From JBBDMU01 sp040905685 (GTDB taxonomy: Bacteria > Bacteroidota > Rhodothermia > Balneolales > Natronogracilivirgulaceae), in the NCBI GenBank assembly GCA_040905685.1, contig JBBDRB010000074.1, positions 38,975 to 102,974 on the forward strand: 64,000 bases of DNA, in the 5' to 3' direction. The notes under the pieces are model-generated. The model saw only the letters and a program-made list of their open reading frames with translations, was not told the origin of the DNA and did not search any database. Positions 44,345-52,230 of this stretch are shown here, piece after piece. Numbering within the stretch: position 1 is the first letter of the stretch; every line of letters starts with the position of its first letter. A program made the translations under genes and the position numbers.

Positions 44345-46777
44345 ATGAGCGATAAAATTAGACAGGACCTGTTTGTTCTGCTGCCTGATGTTCCGGATGA
44401 AAAAGACCGGTGCGTCCGGCGCCTGACCGACCGGCTGAACAGGCTGAAAGGGGTGAAGGATGTTCACATCACGGATAAAGACACGGCTTCCCCTCAGTTA
44501 TGTATTCATTACGACCGAAGCCGTATTTCCCTTAATACCATTCATAAACGGGTACGACAGGCCGGTGCGGACATCACCGGACGCTACGGGCATTTTACCG
44601 AAGATGTTACCGGGCTCTACCATGAACGGCGGGCCAGGGTAGTATCCGATACCCTGTTGAAAATCGATGGCATCCTGGACAGTGAGGCGTCCTCTTCCGG
44701 CACCGTCAATCTGGAATACGACAGTGAGAAGATTACCCGTGAGAGGATTTTTGAAGAATTGGCGAAACTCAACGTTCACCCCATTAACCGTCACCGGCGG
44801 TTACTTCGAAAACGGCTTCCCCGCTTTATCAACTTTTCTCAACTTAAAGCAAGCTTCCGGGATCATCTTCAACTTATCTTTGCATTAACCTGCGGGGCGT
44901 TTTTGTTGTCAGGCTGGATATTTTCTTATCTGGAACCCCGTTTACAGCCGTATTCCCTCCCCCTGCTGCTGGCCGCCTACGCCTTTGGGAGTTATTTTAC
45001 CCTCATTCAGGTATACCAGAGCCTGCGTATTGGTAAATTTAACATCGACCTGCTCATGCTCGTGGCTGCAGCCGGAGCGGCGATTTTAGGCGCATGGATC
45101 GAAGGGGCCTTGCTGCTTTTTTTGTTCAGCCTTGGTCATGCTCTTGAACATTATGCTATGGGCCGGGCCCGGAAAGCCATTGAGGCCTTGTCTGACATAA
45201 CCCCGGATACCGCTGTGGTCATGCGCAACGGAGATCAGGTAACGGTTGCTGTTGATGAACTGCAACCCGGTGATTGGGTTCTGGTTAAACCTGGAGAACG
45301 GTTTCCGGCCGATGGTTTTGTAATGACGGGAAGCAGCAGCGTCGATCAGGCGGCGATCACCGGGGAAAGCATGCCTGTGGACAAAGCCCCTGTATCTGAT
45401 CCAAATCAGGCCCGGAAAGAAGCCGGGGACATTGACAGCGTTTCACGGATTTTTGCCGGTACCCTAAACGGGAACCATGCTATGGAGGTGGAGGTTCTCA
45501 CCCGGACCGAAGACAGTACCATGGCCCGCATGGTTAAACTGGTCAAAGAGGCCGAAACGCATAAATCCCCCACCCAGCGTTTTGCCGTCCGTTTTGAAAG
45601 GATCTTTGTACCCGTCATCCTGGCCTTTGTCCTTCTGCTCATGTTTGCATGGACGATCATCGATGAACCATTTTCCGATTCCTTTTACCGCGCAATGGCC
45701 GTACTGGTGGCTTCCAGTCCGTGCGCGTTGGCTATTTCAACGCCAAGCGCCGTACTCAGCGGCGTAGCACGGGCCGCCCGCATGGGAGTCCTTGTCAAGG
45801 GGGGAGCCCCGCTGGAAGAGCTCGGTCGGCTTCGGGCCATGGCTTTTGATAAGACAGGAACCCTGACCGCAGGCAGGCCACGGATCACGGATGTAATCAC
45901 CGCAGACGGTGTCAATGAGCAGACCCTGTTGAGTATTGCGGTTTCCATAGAAAGGCAAAGCGATCATCCCCTGGCAAAGGCCGTGGTTCGCGATGGAGTC
46001 GTCAGGCTTGGAAGCTATCCCATTCCCGGGGTGCAGCAGGTGGAAGCCATACCCGGTAAAGGCATGCAGGCAAAAATTAACGGCCGGCTTATCGCCATCG
46101 GTGCACTAGACCTGTTCAGCAATGATCACCTTCCCGCCGCGATAAGCGATCGGCTGGAAGAGTTGCAGAATACCGGGAGAACAACGGTGCTCGTCCGTGA
46201 CGCCGACCGGTTCCTGGGCATCATCGGACTTATGGATACGCCGAGGAAAACAGCTTCTGAAGTGATCCATGAACTGCGGGCTCTTGACATTCGGCGGCTG
46301 GTCCTGATCTCCGGCGATCATCAGCGGGTAGCCGATTCCATAGCCAATGAAATCGGCCTTGATGAAGCGATGGGCAATCTGCTGCCGGAACAAAAAGTAG
46401 ACGCTATACTCCGGTTACTGAAAGAAGAACAGTTGGTGGGTATGGTTGGCGACGGGGTTAATGATGCACCGGCCATGGCCAATGCCACGATTGGCATCGC
46501 GATGGGCGCGGCAGGTTCGGATGTCGCCCTCGAAACAGCCGATATAGCCTTAATGGCGGACGACCTGACCAGGCTGCCTTCTGCTGTCGGATTGAGCCGG
46601 TGGACCCGGCAGATCATCAGACAGAATCTTTGGATCAGTTTGGGGATGATCGCTTTTCTGGTTCCGGTAACGATGATGGGTCTGGCGACCATCGGCATTG
46701 CCGTACTGCTGCATGAGGGTTCAACGTTGGTGGTAGTACTTAATGCCCTCAGGCTGCTCGGCTATAAAGCAGCTTAA
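44345..46777 (+). CDS. P1B-type metal-transporting ATPase (P1B-4-like)
   Basis: An 810-residue heavy-metal ATPase. The membrane motif is SPC (S458-P459-C460) where copper and zinc pumps have CPC, and the last helix has HEGSTLVVVLNALRLLG, the HEGG/HEGS signature of subgroup P1B-4. Other motifs are normal: TGES, DKTGTLT (phospho-Asp 502) and GDGVNDAPA. P1B-4 members export Co(II), Zn(II) or Fe(II). The first 140 residues look like two HMA folds (residues 5-75 and 80-145) without the CxxC metal site, so they cannot bind metal in the usual way. It is followed by a sulfur-handling module with a 160-base gap. Confidence 0.9.
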   Translation: MSDKIRQDLFVLLPDVPDEKDRCVRRLTDRLNRLKGVKDVHITDKDTASPQLCIHYDRSRISLNTIHKRVRQAGADITGRYGHFTEDVTGLYHERRARVVSDTLLKIDGILDSEASSSGTVNLEYDSEKITRERIFEELAKLNVHPINRHRRLLRKRLPRFINFSQLKASFRDHLQLIFALTCGAFLLSGWIFSYLEPRLQPYSLPLLLAAYAFGSYFTLIQVYQSLRIGKFNIDLLMLVAAAGAAILGAWIEGALLLFLFSLGHALEHYAMGRARKAIEALSDITPDTAVVMRNGDQVTVAVDELQPGDWVLVKPGERFPADGFVMTGSSSVDQAAITGESMPVDKAPVSDPNQARKEAGDIDSVSRIFAGTLNGNHAMEVEVLTRTEDSTMARMVKLVKEAETHKSPTQRFAVRFERIFVPVILAFVLLLMFAWTIIDEPFSDSFYRAMAVLVASSPCALAISTPSAVLSGVARAARMGVLVKGGAPLEELGRLRAMAFDKTGTLTAGRPRITDVITADGVNEQTLLSIAVSIERQSDHPLAKAVVRDGVVRLGSYPIPGVQQVEAIPGKGMQAKINGRLIAIGALDLFSNDHLPAAISDRLEELQNTGRTTVLVRDADRFLGIIGLMDTPRKTASEVIHELRALDIRRLVLISGDHQRVADSIANEIGLDEAMGNLLPEQKVDAILRLLKEEQLVGMVGDGVNDAPAMANATIGIAMGAAGSDVALETADIALMADDLTRLPSAVGLSRWTRQIIRQNLWISLGMIAFLVPVTMMGLATIGIAVLLHEGSTLVVVLNALRLLGYKAA

Positions 46778-46939
46778 TATATGTTTCTTTCTTCTCAAAC
46801 AGAGGAAAAAGAAGGCCTTGTTAGTCTTGGTCGCAATAAAATTTCCTTTGTGTAACAAAAGGTACTGACATTCACTATCGTTATAAATAGATTATATACG
46901 GTACCGAATAGGTTCTTCCTTAAAAACCAAGATAAATAT

Positions 46940-47497
46940 ATGATGGATTTGTTGCATCAACCCTGGCCCTGGTATATTGCCGGACCCATAATCGGACTCA
47001 TGGTCCCGCTGTTATTATACATCGGAAATAAATCATTCGGAGTTTCATCCAACTTCCGCCACATTTGTGCGGCCTGCGATCCCTTCGGAGTTGAATTTTT
47101 CAACTATGACTGGCGCAAAGGTTTGTGGAATCTTATTTTTATTGCCGGCGTCGCTATCGGCGGATTTATTGGCGGCTACGTCTTCATGAATCCTGAACCC
47201 ATCGCTATTTCGGCACAAACCACGCAGGATCTGCAGGCCCTTGGAATAGCCGATTTTACAGGGTTAGTTCCCGATGACCTGTTTAACTGGGAATTGCTGG
47301 GCAGCACAACCGGGATCATCGTCCTAGTCATAGGCGGGTTTCTGATTGGGTTTGGAACCCGGTATGCAGGCGGCTGTACGTCCGGCCATGCTATTTCGGG
47401 TCTGTCAAACCTTCAGTTCGCATCCCTGGTTGCCGTGGCGGGCTTTTTCCTGGGTGGGCTGATCATGACCTATCTTTTGCTTCCCCTGATACTGTAA
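46940..47497 (+). CDS. YeeE/YedE family transporter, first half
   Basis: A 185-residue membrane protein with about four to five helices. The family Cys motif GGCTSGHAISG lies at about 148-158, and an N-terminal pair of Cys (CAACDPFG) may also be functional. YeeE/YedE proteins carry thiosulfate or other sulfur species. In many genomes, as here, the channel is coded by two adjacent half-size genes. It is followed after 14 bases by the second half and then by a persulfide dioxygenase-like gene, so it probably moves a sulfur compound for detoxification or use. Confidence 0.83.
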   Translation: MMDLLHQPWPWYIAGPIIGLMVPLLLYIGNKSFGVSSNFRHICAACDPFGVEFFNYDWRKGLWNLIFIAGVAIGGFIGGYVFMNPEPIAISAQTTQDLQALGIADFTGLVPDDLFNWELLGSTTGIIVLVIGGFLIGFGTRYAGGCTSGHAISGLSNLQFASLVAVAGFFLGGLIMTYLLLPLIL

Positions 47498-47511
47498 GAT
47501 TTACATTAACC

Positions 47512-47937
47512 ATGAAATATTCAGATTATTTACTCTATTTGCTTTCAGGCATCTTCTTCGGGTTCGTCCTTGTAAAGTCAGAGGTCGTCTCCTGGTTTCG
47601 TATCCAGGAGATGTTCCGCTTCGATTCCATACACATGTACGGTATCATAGGACTGGCCGTTTTAACAGGTTTTCTATTCATTCAGCTCATAAAAAGAACA
47701 AATGCCAGAGACAAAGACGGCCATCCCATCACCATAGCTGCAAAAGATCCCACTCAGGTGAAACGCTATCTCATCGGTGGATCGCTTTTCGGGTTGGGCT
47801 GGGCCTTACTGGGCGCGTGCCCGGCACCTCTTTTTGCCCTTTTGGGCAGCGGCCTCAGCGTAATGATTATTCCCATCGGAGCGGCCGTCCTCGGAACCTA
47901 TACCTATGGGGTGATACGCAATTATCTGCCCCACTAA
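47512..47937 (+). CDS. YeeE/YedE family transporter, second half
   Basis: A 141-residue membrane protein with about four helices (LLYLLSGIFFGFVLVKSE near the start). The conserved Cys is in GACPAPLFALLGSG, the partner of the GGCTSGH motif in the previous gene. The two halves together give the usual size of a full YeeE channel. The gene ends 26 bases before the dioxygenase gene. Family assignment is good; the species transported (thiosulfate, sulfite or persulfide) is not known. Confidence 0.83.
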   Translation: MKYSDYLLYLLSGIFFGFVLVKSEVVSWFRIQEMFRFDSIHMYGIIGLAVLTGFLFIQLIKRTNARDKDGHPITIAAKDPTQVKRYLIGGSLFGLGWALLGACPAPLFALLGSGLSVMIIPIGAAVLGTYTYGVIRNYLPH

Positions 47938-47963
47938 ACCACTAAACATTTCAGGTACATGCC

Positions 47964-49397
47964 ATGTTCTTCAAACAGTTTTTCGACCCAAAACTCGCGC
48001 AATATGCCTATCTGATCGGATGCCAGGATTCGGGGGAAGCTGTTATCATAGATCCCATGCGGGACATTGATCAATATATAGACGCGGCTGCGGAAAATAA
48101 CCTGCATATCACGGCTGCAGCCGATACCCATATCCATGCCGATTACATTTCCGGCTTGCGGGAATTTGCCGAACGCGGCGTAAAGGTGTATGCATCGGAC
48201 GAAGGCGACCAGGACTGGAAATATGAATGGCTCATCAGGAGCCGGAAAGGAAAATACGACTATGAACTGCTCACAGACGGCGATATCATCCGTTTGGGTA
48301 ACATTAAAATCGAGGCATGGCATACTCCCGGCCACACTTCCGAACATCTGAGCTATAAGGTTACCGACGGGGCCACGGCTGATGAACCTCTGGGTTTGGT
48401 CACCGGTGATTTCATTTTCGTAGGCGATGTAGGGCGGCCTGACCTCCTGGAGACGGCCGCCGGTATGACTGATGTAATGAAACCGGCAGCCCGTGCTCTC
48501 TATAAATCGGTCGAACAATTTAAAGACGTTCCGGATTACGTACAGATTTGGCCGGGACACGGGGCCGGATCGGCCTGCGGAAAATCACTGGGGGCTATCC
48601 CCGAAACAACGGCGGGTTACGAAAAACGCTACAACAACTCTCTTAAGGCGGCCGGATCTGAAGAGGAATTCGTGAAATTTATCCTCACAGATCAACCGGA
48701 ACCACCGCTGTACTTCGCCCGGATGAAAAGTGAAAATCGAAAAGGTCCGGCCATCATTGGGGGATTGCCTGCTCCGGGTAAAATTTCTGCAGAGGAACTG
48801 GCCCAACGGGCCCGGCAAGACGGCCATGTCGTACTGGATACCCGCCAGGAAATTGAGTTTCTGAACGGACACATCAAAGGATCCATCCTGACAACGCTCA
48901 ACAAACAGTTCAATACCGTAGCGGGATCCTATGTAAGCAATGAGGAAAACGTTTATCTGATCGTAGATGAATCCAGGCTCGGCGAAGCCGTCGCCGACCT
49001 GTACCGGGTCGGCATCGACAGGATGGCCGGTTATATTACCTTTGATGATCTGGAGGTGTATCAAAAACAAGATGGAGCTATGGATTCCATAGAAGTACTG
49101 GATTTTGAAGAAGCCATCAAACGAGCTGACGCCGGCAGCCATCTTATCGATGTTAGAAAACGGTCTGAACGTGAAACGGAAGGAAGCCTGAAGGGTGCTG
49201 TAAATCTCGCCCATATTCGTTTACCGTCAATTATCAATGACATTCCAAAAGACCGCAGCCTTGTTATTCATTGTGCGGCCGGAAGTCGTTCGGCTGCCGC
49301 AGCCGCCTTTTTAAAACGCCGGGGCTATGATGTGAGTGTGGTCATGGATTCCTTTGCCCGATACAAGGAAAATACACCGGCAACAACCACTGCATAA
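47964..49397 (+). CDS. MBL-fold persulfide dioxygenase fused to two rhodanese domains
   Basis: A 477-residue cytosolic protein. The N-terminal metallo-beta-lactamase fold has DTHIHADYISG (family motif HxHxDH with Tyr in place of the last His), WHTPGHTSEH, FVGDVGRPDLLE and WPGHGAGSACGKS, a pattern of ETHE1-like persulfide dioxygenases. Two rhodanese-like domains follow. The first (about 275-365) lacks the catalytic Cys (VDESR at that site). The second (about 375-470) has CAAGSRS with the active Cys. It should oxidise persulfide to sulfite and transfer sulfane sulfur. It follows the two YeeE halves, so the three form a sulfur detoxification unit. Confidence 0.87.
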   Translation: MFFKQFFDPKLAQYAYLIGCQDSGEAVIIDPMRDIDQYIDAAAENNLHITAAADTHIHADYISGLREFAERGVKVYASDEGDQDWKYEWLIRSRKGKYDYELLTDGDIIRLGNIKIEAWHTPGHTSEHLSYKVTDGATADEPLGLVTGDFIFVGDVGRPDLLETAAGMTDVMKPAARALYKSVEQFKDVPDYVQIWPGHGAGSACGKSLGAIPETTAGYEKRYNNSLKAAGSEEEFVKFILTDQPEPPLYFARMKSENRKGPAIIGGLPAPGKISAEELAQRARQDGHVVLDTRQEIEFLNGHIKGSILTTLNKQFNTVAGSYVSNEENVYLIVDESRLGEAVADLYRVGIDRMAGYITFDDLEVYQKQDGAMDSIEVLDFEEAIKRADAGSHLIDVRKRSERETEGSLKGAVNLAHIRLPSIINDIPKDRSLVIHCAAGSRSAAAAAFLKRRGYDVSVVMDSFARYKENTPATTTA

Positions 49398-49415
49398 AGT
49401 AAAAAGAAAAAAAAA

Positions 49416-49441
49416 GCACCTGTCCGGTCAAAGACAGATGC
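49416..49441 (-). terminator. Hairpin with T-run on the minus strand
   Basis: GCACCTGTC and GACAGATGC form a nine-base stem with one mismatch and an 8-base loop. An A-run precedes it on the plus strand (49407-49415), so on the minus strand it is a stem followed by a T-run, the form of an intrinsic terminator for transcripts entering from the right. On the plus strand it lies just after the dioxygenase stop but has no T-run behind it. Confidence 0.45.
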
Positions 49442-49665
49442 TCTAAACATCTATAGACGGCTATTACCCCATTTGCTGTACATAATATATAACTGTTTCC
49501 GTCCGACAACAATCGGATGAAAATGGTATATTGTACTACGTAGTATTACTTAACATACCAATTAGAACAGGAAATGATGCATCCGCAAGGCAGGAATCAC
49601 CTTTGGCTGCTTTATGACAAAGATCCTATTGATATGGTGTTTCCACTGGCCACCGGTTCTGATTA

Positions 49666-50022
49666 ATGTCTAAGGCCAATATTCTTATTGTAGAAGATAA
49701 TTTTCTGATAGCCCAGGATATGCAGAACATACTCGAGCAGGCCGGTTATACTATTTCTGCTGTTGTGGATACGGGGGAACTGGCTATTTCCAATGCGGCG
49801 GAATTAAAACCGGATCTAATTATCCTGGATATCGTTTTAAAGGGCGATATGGACGGAATCGAAACGCTGAAAATGATACGTGAACATTCCGATGTCCCTG
49901 TATTATTCGTGACCGGCAACCAGGACCTGTTAATACAGCATCATTTAAACGAGCCCTGGCTGGATAAGCCATTTACAGCTTTAGATCTCCAGCGTTTGGC
50001 TTCCTCCTTACTCGGCGGATAG
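49666..50022 (+). CDS. Stand-alone receiver (response regulator)
   Basis: A 118-residue single REC domain with all key residues: acidic pair E10-D11, phospho-acceptor D55 in LIILDIVLKG, T83 and K101. It has no output domain, so it acts by protein contact, as a phosphate shuttle or a regulator of a partner enzyme. The LxGDMDGIE segment after the Asp marks the subgroup that often pairs with HisKA_2/HWE kinases. It is convergent with the receiver gene at 50051-50410. The cognate kinase is probably one of the three HisKA_2/HWE kinases in the next 6.5 kb. Confidence 0.9.
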   Translation: MSKANILIVEDNFLIAQDMQNILEQAGYTISAVVDTGELAISNAAELKPDLIILDIVLKGDMDGIETLKMIREHSDVPVLFVTGNQDLLIQHHLNEPWLDKPFTALDLQRLASSLLGG

Positions 50023-50050
50023 CTCTTATAAGAATCTGTCAGAATGTGTC

Positions 50051-50410
50051 TTATCTGTTCTGCTTGCACAGCTCCTGAATCGTACTTATCAGTTCATTGC
50101 CGTCGAAGGGTTTTTCCATGAGAGGGGCACCGGCAAATATATCCGGCAGGTTTTCCCTGTCATATCCGGTAAGCAGCAGGTAGGGAATTTTCAGATCCAT
50201 CAACCGCAAAACGATCTCTTCGCTGAACTGATCTCCCAGATTAACATCCAGCACAGCGGCATCGAGCTTGTTTTCAGTGATCAGTTCCATGCCAGCTGCC
50301 ACGTTCATAGCCGGACCGGAGACATCAAAACCGGCACTGGTAAGGGTCTGTTGAATATTGAGCCCGATCAAGTAGTCATCCTCAACGAGGAGGATATGTT
50401 TGCATCTCAT
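50051..50410 (-). CDS. Stand-alone receiver of the kaiBC-kinase operon
   Basis: A 119-residue REC domain with acidic E10-D11 (VEDDY), phospho-acceptor D55 in AAVLDVNLGD, T81 and K100. The start overlaps the stop of the HWE kinase by four bases, so it is the translationally coupled partner of that kinase. With no DNA-binding domain it must act through another protein. Its operon position (kaiC, kaiB, HWE kinase, receiver) suggests that it is the output of a KaiBC-linked signalling pathway; that is inference. Confidence 0.9.
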   Translation of the reverse strand: MRCKHILLVEDDYLIGLNIQQTLTSAGFDVSGPAMNVAAGMELITENKLDAAVLDVNLGDQFSEEIVLRLMDLKIPYLLLTGYDRENLPDIFAGAPLMEKPFDGNELISTIQELCKQNR

Positions 50411-51588
50411 GTTGAATAGCTATTTTTCTCTGGTGTATTATGATCATCCAATAAGGGCAGCGTAATCTCACAACGCAAGCCCGATGGATCAAAGGTGATG
50501 CTGGTGTCACCGCCAACGGCTTTCAGGCTTCTCTCTATCAACGGCATACCAAATCCCTGCTTGTGCACCTCCTGTATCGCAGGTCCTCCCAGTTCAACCC
50601 AAACGAGCTTCATGGCGGAACCATGGTAGTCTGATTGGAGATCCCAATTAATTTGTAACCGGCCGGCCGGGACCGATAAAGATCCGTGTTTACCGGCATT
50701 GGTACCGAGTTCATGCAGAACGAGGGCTAAATGAAGGGCTGCCTGGGAAGCAAGGAATATCCGGGGTCCGGTAAATACAATACGGTCTGTTTTTTGGTTA
50801 AGAATCAATTGTTCCTTCAGTATATCATCGATATAGGCACCTTCCCATTTTGACCGGGTCAGAAGCGTATGAGAACGAGCAAGTATTTGCAGCCTTCCTT
50901 TGAACCCTTCAACGAATTCCGCCGGACTCCCTGATTGCTGCAGCGTCTGGTCGGCTATGGCCTGAATGGTTGCAATATTATTCTTGATGCGGTGGTTAAG
51001 TTCACCAAGCAACAGACGCTGCGTCTGTTGCGCTTTCTTCCGTTCGGTAATCTCCTCGATGACCACATTGATCCCTATTATCCGATCCTGCTTACCATGC
51101 AGGGGAAGCCAGTGTTCCAGCCAATAGCGTTCCACTCCCGGCTGCGCAGGCGTCTGGCCGTTCAGCTCAACATTCATCCTGGGTTTGCCCGTTTCGATGA
51201 GCTGACGTAAATCCGGTTCAATATCCTGAGCCAGCTTTGGAAGAACTTCGGTTATCTTCCGGCCAAGGTGTTCTTCGGCAGGTATGCCGTTCATCTTTGC
51301 CAGATGTTCGTTGACCCTGGTAAATCTGAGGCCACGGTCGATGACACACAAACCTACCGGCACATTTCGGTAAATGGTCTCGATCTCTTTCAGGCGATTG
51401 TCTGCTATCTGCATCTGCTCATGTAGTTTGTCTTCCACCTCCTTCAACCGCAGCATGGCAAGCTGGTTCGTGCCGATGACGGCGTCTACTTTTTGATTAC
51501 GCAGGGCATCGAGGATTTCTTCTGCTTCACGAAGACGCTTTTCCAGCTCAATTTCCCTGGATGGTTTATCTGTCATCTTCATTTTCAC
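50407..51588 (-). CDS. PAS-containing HWE-family sensor histidine kinase linked to kaiBC
   Basis: A 393-residue cytosolic kinase with no membrane segment. Residues 10-75 are a coiled coil and 75-185 a PAS/PAC domain. Then comes the HWE-type phospho-acceptor ELNHRIKNN (His199), the N-box HELGTNAGKHG and the WxE-GGP block WVELGGP, which define the HWE class. The start overlaps the kaiB-like gene by 23 bases. HWE kinases commonly phosphorylate small receivers of the kind coded just downstream. Together with kaiB and kaiC it resembles the KaiBC plus kinase modules known from non-photosynthetic bacteria. Confidence 0.92.
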   Translation of the reverse strand: MKMKMTDKPSREIELEKRLREAEEILDALRNQKVDAVIGTNQLAMLRLKEVEDKLHEQMQIADNRLKEIETIYRNVPVGLCVIDRGLRFTRVNEHLAKMNGIPAEEHLGRKITEVLPKLAQDIEPDLRQLIETGKPRMNVELNGQTPAQPGVERYWLEHWLPLHGKQDRIIGINVVIEEITERKKAQQTQRLLLGELNHRIKNNIATIQAIADQTLQQSGSPAEFVEGFKGRLQILARSHTLLTRSKWEGAYIDDILKEQLILNQKTDRIVFTGPRIFLASQAALHLALVLHELGTNAGKHGSLSVPAGRLQINWDLQSDYHGSAMKLVWVELGGPAIQEVHKQGFGMPLIERSLKAVGGDTSITFDPSGLRCEITLPLLDDHNTPEKNSYST

Positions 51589-51892
51589 CTTTGAAATTCA
51601 ATAGCTCAGTAAACTTGCTTTCATCGGAAAGATCGCCATGGATGATCTTGCGGGGTTCCGGGCTCATAATGACAACCGATGGAGTTAACAAAATGTTGTG
51701 GTCCAGCGCAGTCTGATAGTCCTTCAGCACATCCACGACCCGGATCGTATGCCGGCGGGGCAACCATTGTTCGCACAGGCGTTCAAGGTTGTTGCGGGCA
51801 CGCCTGGAATTGGTTCCTTCATTAACTACGAACAGAATTAACGAGTAATGCAATTGTTCAGGTTTTTCTGCCTTCTGACCTTTTGGATGCAT
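51566..51892 (-). CDS. kaiB: KaiB-like protein
   Basis: A 108-residue thioredoxin-like-fold protein with the KaiB pattern: YSLILFVVNEGTNSRRARNNLERLCE near the N-terminus, VVDVLKDYQTALDHNILLTPSVV in the middle and IIHGDLSD near the end. KaiB binds KaiC in a fold-switched state and recruits kinases in cyanobacteria. Its start is 2 bases after the second kaiC reading frame, and its end overlaps the HWE kinase start, so the four genes are one operon. Whether it oscillates or acts in stress response cannot be told; homologues outside cyanobacteria often act in stress resistance. Confidence 0.88.
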   Translation of the reverse strand: MHPKGQKAEKPEQLHYSLILFVVNEGTNSRRARNNLERLCEQWLPRRHTIRVVDVLKDYQTALDHNILLTPSVVIMSPEPRKIIHGDLSDESKFTELLNFKGENEDDR

Positions 51893-51894
51893 TG

Positions 51895-52230
51895 TTAATT
51901 ACCAGTTTGAGGATCCAAAATGACAATTCCATTGTCTGTAATTCTAAATTCATGATATTTGTCTGAATGCCGGGAGCCACGTGATTTCAAAACCAGCAGG
52001 GAACGTCCGACCCGGTTCTTTTCCCTGAAATAGTTTAGAAGAATGGCTGAATCTACAAGGGACGATATCCCGAGCCCACTGATCTCCAGCTCGTTTTTCA
52101 TGGATGAAAATATTTGATTGGTATAGATGCAGGTTATGCCCCGCTTTTTTGCGGCATGATACAGGCGAATCAAAAATTCCATTGCCGCCTGAGGCGAGCC
52201 GATACGCCTGGTTGCTGAAATGGCATCCAC
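51895..52230 (-). CDS. KaiC second-domain C-terminal fragment (frame-shifted from the main KaiC frame)
   Basis: An open frame of 111 residues that begins with GTG at the very base where the upstream KaiC frame stops (TAGTG). It continues the KaiC second domain: DAISATRRIGSPQ, TCIYTNQIF, then ISGLGISSLVDS and LVLKSRGSRHS. By alignment to cyanobacterial KaiC, S56-S57 sit where S431 and T432 are phosphorylated. The frame is shifted by one base from the upstream part and a single extra G at the junction would join them into HMVVDAIS. It is either one broken gene or two coupled polypeptides. No ribosome-binding site for separate initiation is visible. Confidence 0.75.
   Translation of the reverse strand: MDAISATRRIGSPQAAMEFLIRLYHAAKKRGITCIYTNQIFSSMKNELEISGLGISSLVDSAILLNYFREKNRVGRSLLVLKSRGSRHSDKYHEFRITDNGIVILDPQTGN

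Noticed and set aside
49398..49445. Plus-strand terminator after the persulfide dioxygenase gene
   Set aside because: The hairpin is there, but the T-run is on the minus-strand side. The plus-strand side continues TCTAAACATC and is not a terminator tail.
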